DNA from: an uncultured Allomuricauda sp.
GTDB taxonomy: Bacteria > Bacteroidota > Bacteroidia > Flavobacteriales > Flavobacteriaceae
Length of the DNA: 64,000 bases
Assembly: GCF_947258355.1 (NCBI RefSeq)
Contig: NZ_CAMYIC010000032.1
Coordinates: forward strand, 1 to 64,000
Direction of reading: 5' to 3'
Positions 61,233-64,000 of this stretch are shown one piece after another (within the stretch, counting starts at the first letter, position 1; the number at the start of each line of letters is the position of its first letter). The position numbers and the translations under genes are program-made. The notes beneath the pieces are model-generated. The model had not been told where the DNA came from and searched no databases. It saw only the letters and a program-made list of their open reading frames with translations.

Positions 61233-63189
61233 GAATATCCAATACTACTTTTGTTCCAATGGGATTGCCTTTGGTGTCAAAAAGATCTAAAATATCCACA
61301 TCAAATTTATTTTGATAATCCTTTGCAAAATTGGCCAAACGTTCCTTGGTGATTCGAATGCCCAATGATTTTCTTTTAAGCACCCTATTTTCTTTGTTTA
61401 CTTCCGCCATGGTTCTGCCCACACCATTATCAACGATTTCTATACTAACATGTCCCTTATCCTTATTTTTCACATTGATCTGTATCTTCTTTTCACCATC
61501 TTTAGGGGAGAGGCCGTGCCAAAGTGAATTTTCCAGAAATGGTTGCAATGTTAGCGAGGGTATTTTGATATTCTCAATATTGATGTCTTTTTCTACTTCT
61601 ATTTTAAAATCTATTTCGTTGGAAAACCTTATGTTTTCGATATTCATGTAGAGTTCCATCGTATCCAATTCCTCGGCCAATGGAATTTCCTTTTGGGATG
61701 AGGCCTCCAGAATTTTACGAACCAGTTTGGAAAATTTGTTCAGATAATGGACCGCATTTTTTTGTTCGTTGTTTATTATATAAAGTTTGATGGAATTTAA
61801 CGAGTTGAACAGGAAATGTGGGTTCATTTGACTACGCAGCATTTTTTGCTCCAATGTAAGCACCCTTTTCTCGTTTTTGTTCTGGTATTGGCGATATAGA
61901 ATATAAAGAATAGAAGATATGAGTCCTACGATCAAGGCACTTACCAATAGTGTGGTCTGTTGTTTCTTTAATCTTAAGCGAACAATTTCATTTTCCTTGG
62001 CGAGAACGGCTATTTGGTTGTTCTTCTTGTCATTTTCGTACTTAATGATAATGTCGTTCATGTACCGAAGATTCGTAGCACTGGAAATCTGCTTGTCGTA
62101 CTCGTCGGCTTTTTTATAAAATTCGAAGGCTTTTTTGTAATCCCCTTTGGTGTTTTTAAGCTCGGATAATTTCTCATAACCATATAGGATATTGCTCGGA
62201 ATATTTCGGTTTTGAGCCATTTTAAGACCCTCCTGTATAAAGTTCTCGGCCTCTGTATAATTGCCTAACTTGGTGTGGGCCCACCCCGTATTTATGAAAA
62301 CAAGGGAGGTTATTGAAAAGTCACCTATTTCTTTGGATTCTTCATGAAGCGGTTCCAATAGCACCAATGCCAGATACGGCATGTTTTGTTTAAGGTATAT
62401 CTGGGCAAGGCTGTTCTTGCATATTACACGGCCAATGTCCGAATTTATTTCCTCATTGTATGCCAACGACTTTCTGTAATTTTCAAGAGCTGCTTCCAAA
62501 TCGCCTTTTTCCTCCAAACAATGTCCAATATTTTGATGATTGATGGCCAGGCCCAGTTTATTGCCAAGCTCTTCTTCCAGTTTTAGTGCTCTTTGAAATT
62601 GCAGGATGGCAAGGTCATATTGTTCCAAATTTTGGTAGAGGTTCCCAATACCGTTTAGGGCAACATTGATACTTCTTTTTATATGATTGGAGGGATTTTC
62701 CACTTGTTCTGCCAATTCCAATGCCTTTTGGTTGTAATCCAAAGCCGTTTTAATGACATCTGTACGCCTGTATACAACTCCAAGCATATTTAGACTAAGA
62801 ACCCTAAAATCGATATTATTCGCTTTTTCAGAAACCGCTAGGGCCTCTTCATGCAGCATTGTTGCTTTTTCATATTGGGAAATGTTCCGGTATTTCATGC
62901 CCAATAGGTTTAGGCCATAGGCCTGACCTTCCAAATAATCGTTCTCCTTACTTATGTTGACGAAATAGCGCAATAAGGTTGTATCCCTTTTGTCTGGGTA
63001 AAGTTCTTTGTCAAGCGATTCGTAAGTTTTGGGCTGTAGTTGAACCAGCGTCTCCGTTTTTTCTTGAAATGCTTCAGGGATTTGTTGGGCGATCAATGAA
63101 CCAAAAAACGAAAACCATAAAAGAAATATCAGAGTAACTTTTTGTACTCGATGTAGGTTTTCGATTTGTTGGAACTTTATAATAGGCAC
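61222..63189 (-). CDS. TPR-containing LytS-type sensor histidine kinase
   Basis: A 655-residue kinase: signal-like N-terminal helix (LIFLLWFSFFGSLIAQ), a periplasmic stretch with about seven tetratricopeptide repeats (about 85-380; for example AINHQNIGHCLEEKGDLEAAL), a membrane helix (about 420-440, TTLLVSALIVGLISSILYILY), and a His_kinase domain with MNPHFLFNSLNSIK and an ATPase with EIVDNGVGRTM. The TPRs probably sense a protein or peptide. Its partner regulator gene lies 15 bases upstream in the same operon. Confidence 0.93.
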   Translation of the reverse strand: MPIIKFQQIENLHRVQKVTLIFLLWFSFFGSLIAQQIPEAFQEKTETLVQLQPKTYESLDKELYPDKRDTTLLRYFVNISKENDYLEGQAYGLNLLGMKYRNISQYEKATMLHEEALAVSEKANNIDFRVLSLNMLGVVYRRTDVIKTALDYNQKALELAEQVENPSNHIKRSINVALNGIGNLYQNLEQYDLAILQFQRALKLEEELGNKLGLAINHQNIGHCLEEKGDLEAALENYRKSLAYNEEINSDIGRVICKNSLAQIYLKQNMPYLALVLLEPLHEESKEIGDFSITSLVFINTGWAHTKLGNYTEAENFIQEGLKMAQNRNIPSNILYGYEKLSELKNTKGDYKKAFEFYKKADEYDKQISSATNLRYMNDIIIKYENDKKNNQIAVLAKENEIVRLRLKKQQTTLLVSALIVGLISSILYILYRQYQNKNEKRVLTLEQKMLRSQMNPHFLFNSLNSIKLYIINNEQKNAVHYLNKFSKLVRKILEASSQKEIPLAEELDTMELYMNIENIRFSNEIDFKIEVEKDINIENIKIPSLTLQPFLENSLWHGLSPKDGEKKIQINVKNKDKGHVSIEIVDNGVGRTMAEVNKENRVLKRKSLGIRITKERLANFAKDYQNKFDVDILDLFDTKGNPIGTKVVLDIPTI

Positions 63190-63204
63190 GGTAATATTAT
63201 GGAA

Positions 63205-63939
63205 TTAGAGCATATCCAAAAAATCGGATTTTTTTTGACGGGAAACAGGAATTTTATGATTGGATTCCAAAACCACGTAACCGTCGGTTTTAAGGAATTC
63301 TTTTATTTTATTGAGATTGATGATATAAGAATTGTGTATTCGAAAAAAGCTGCTTTCGGGTAAAAGTGCATTTACCTCTTTTAGCTTTTTGGTAAGAAGT
63401 ATTTTTTGCCCATCTGTAAGGAAAATGGTGCTGTAGTTACCATCGGATTCTGCATACAAGATATCTTCGCTGTTCAAGAAAACCAACTTACCATCGGTGT
63501 TAATCGTGATTTTTTTGCTTTGGGACTCAGCATTAAAGTTAAGTAAAATTTTCTCCAAACGCTCTACTGTAAGGTTCTTGGCATTATACCTTTTGATCTT
63601 GGCAATAGTTTCCTCAAGGTCATCCGTATCAATAGGTTTGAGGAGATAATCAATGGCCTCGTTTTTCAGTGCTTGCAATGCATATTGGTTATACGCCGTG
63701 GTAATAACAACAGGGAAGTTCTTGTTTTTAAGATTTTTAATAAACTGGAACCCGTCCATAGCCGGCATCTCAATATCCAAGAACAAACAATCAGGTGTGT
63801 TTTGTTCTAGATAGGTCAAGGCTTCCCGTGCATCTGTAAAGGACGCAATAATGTCCACTTCATCACTCAAATTGGTAAGTTCCCAACTTAAGCTTTGGAG
63901 CGCCTTGATTTCATCATCAACTATTACGGCTTCTAGCAT
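63205..63939 (-). CDS. LytTR family response regulator
   Basis: A 244-residue regulator. The receiver domain has acidic residues VDDE (8-10), phospho-acceptor Asp55 (CLFLDIEMPAMDG) and Lys in LLKPI. The LytTR DNA-binding domain follows (about 140-244; LYAESDGNYSTIFLTDG, FFRIHNSYIINLNKIKEF). LytTR proteins bind pairs of nine-base direct repeats spaced by 12-13 bases, the layout found in front of four lipoprotein genes in this window. A TAAATTTG (63965-63958, minus strand) may be its -7 element. Confidence 0.94.
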   Translation of the reverse strand: MLEAVIVDDEIKALQSLSWELTNLSDEVDIIASFTDAREALTYLEQNTPDCLFLDIEMPAMDGFQFIKNLKNKNFPVVITTAYNQYALQALKNEAIDYLLKPIDTDDLEETIAKIKRYNAKNLTVERLEKILLNFNAESQSKKITINTDGKLVFLNSEDILYAESDGNYSTIFLTDGQKILLTKKLKEVNALLPESSFFRIHNSYIINLNKIKEFLKTDGYVVLESNHKIPVSRQKKSDFLDML

Positions 63940-64000
63940 AATTTAGAATAGGTAAATCAAATTTAGGATTATTCTTTACACGGTAATAAAATTATGTGTT

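Overview
The window is chromosomal DNA of a marine-type Flavobacteriaceae bacterium (Bacteroidota), near Muricauda/Allomuricauda or a similar genus by its gene families. The evidence is surface lipoproteins with a Cys-Ser-Lys-Asp-Asp export signal, a C-terminal type IX secretion signal on a protease, TAnnTTTG-type promoters, and many families typical of Bacteroidota (DUF2480, DUF3078, DUF1460, DUF3109, DUF6973). It reads as core chromosome. I see no phage, insertion sequence, CRISPR array, rRNA or tRNA.

Layout. 1-2.5 kb: the end of a suf iron-sulfur operon (sufS 3' end, sufE, a SufT-like gene, DUF2805, DUF2480), with a cloverleaf-like palindromic repeat between sufS and sufE and a four-helix-bundle gene that looks inserted. 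2.5-7.7 kb: repeat-rich intergenic DNA around two tandemly duplicated surface lipoproteins (TIG, cadherin-like, DUF285 repeats). 8-13 kb: DUF3078 protein, HflX, and a secreted subtilase. 13-24.5 kb, minus strand: a long run with hemA, hemC, hemD, hemE, hemF and hemB, with a DUF6973 gene, an acetyltransferase and a PhzF-like gene among them, followed by a serine hydrolase, a CNNM protein, ogt and a 3'-5' exonuclease. A divergent AraC-type regulator lies upstream. 25.6-32.9 kb: ThuA protein, DUF1460, MscS channel, hemH, a DUF3050 heme-oxygenase-fold candidate, MATE transporter and a lactonase-like lipoprotein. 32.9-39.2 kb, minus strand: zinc-ribbon and SPFH proteins, then a DUF1080 - Gfo/Idh/MocA - DinB - P1 peptidase operon. 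39.3-46.3 kb: two giant sortilin-type propeller proteins and a HemJ-like membrane protein. 46.3-52.7 kb: NtrY-like kinase, enoyl-CoA hydratase, an unknown secreted protein, a collagen-like lipoprotein, a small EF-hand lipoprotein and an SplB-like radical SAM protein. 52.7-64 kb: second Gfo/Idh/MocA protein, HD hydrolase, PlsC, bacilliredoxin, TerB-DnaJ protein, HupE, dCMP deaminase, S41 protease, MarC, DUF3109, and a LytS/LytTR two-component pair.

How the genes fit together. HemA-HemC-HemD-HemE-HemF-HemB with HemH and HemJ supply nearly the whole glutamate-to-heme route by the oxygen-dependent protoporphyrin branch; only hemL is not in the window. The hem divergent region holds a 21-bp perfect palindrome of Fur-box type and a repeated 8-bp palindrome, so iron- or heme-responsive control is likely.

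The most unusual signal is a shared upstream motif: nine-base direct repeats close to ATCC(G/A)TCAA, spaced 12-13 bases (21-22 base period), in front of four lipoprotein genes (both cadherin/DUF285 paralogues, the collagen-like one and the EF-hand one). This is the geometry of LytTR-type regulator sites and suggests an undescribed surface-lipoprotein regulon.
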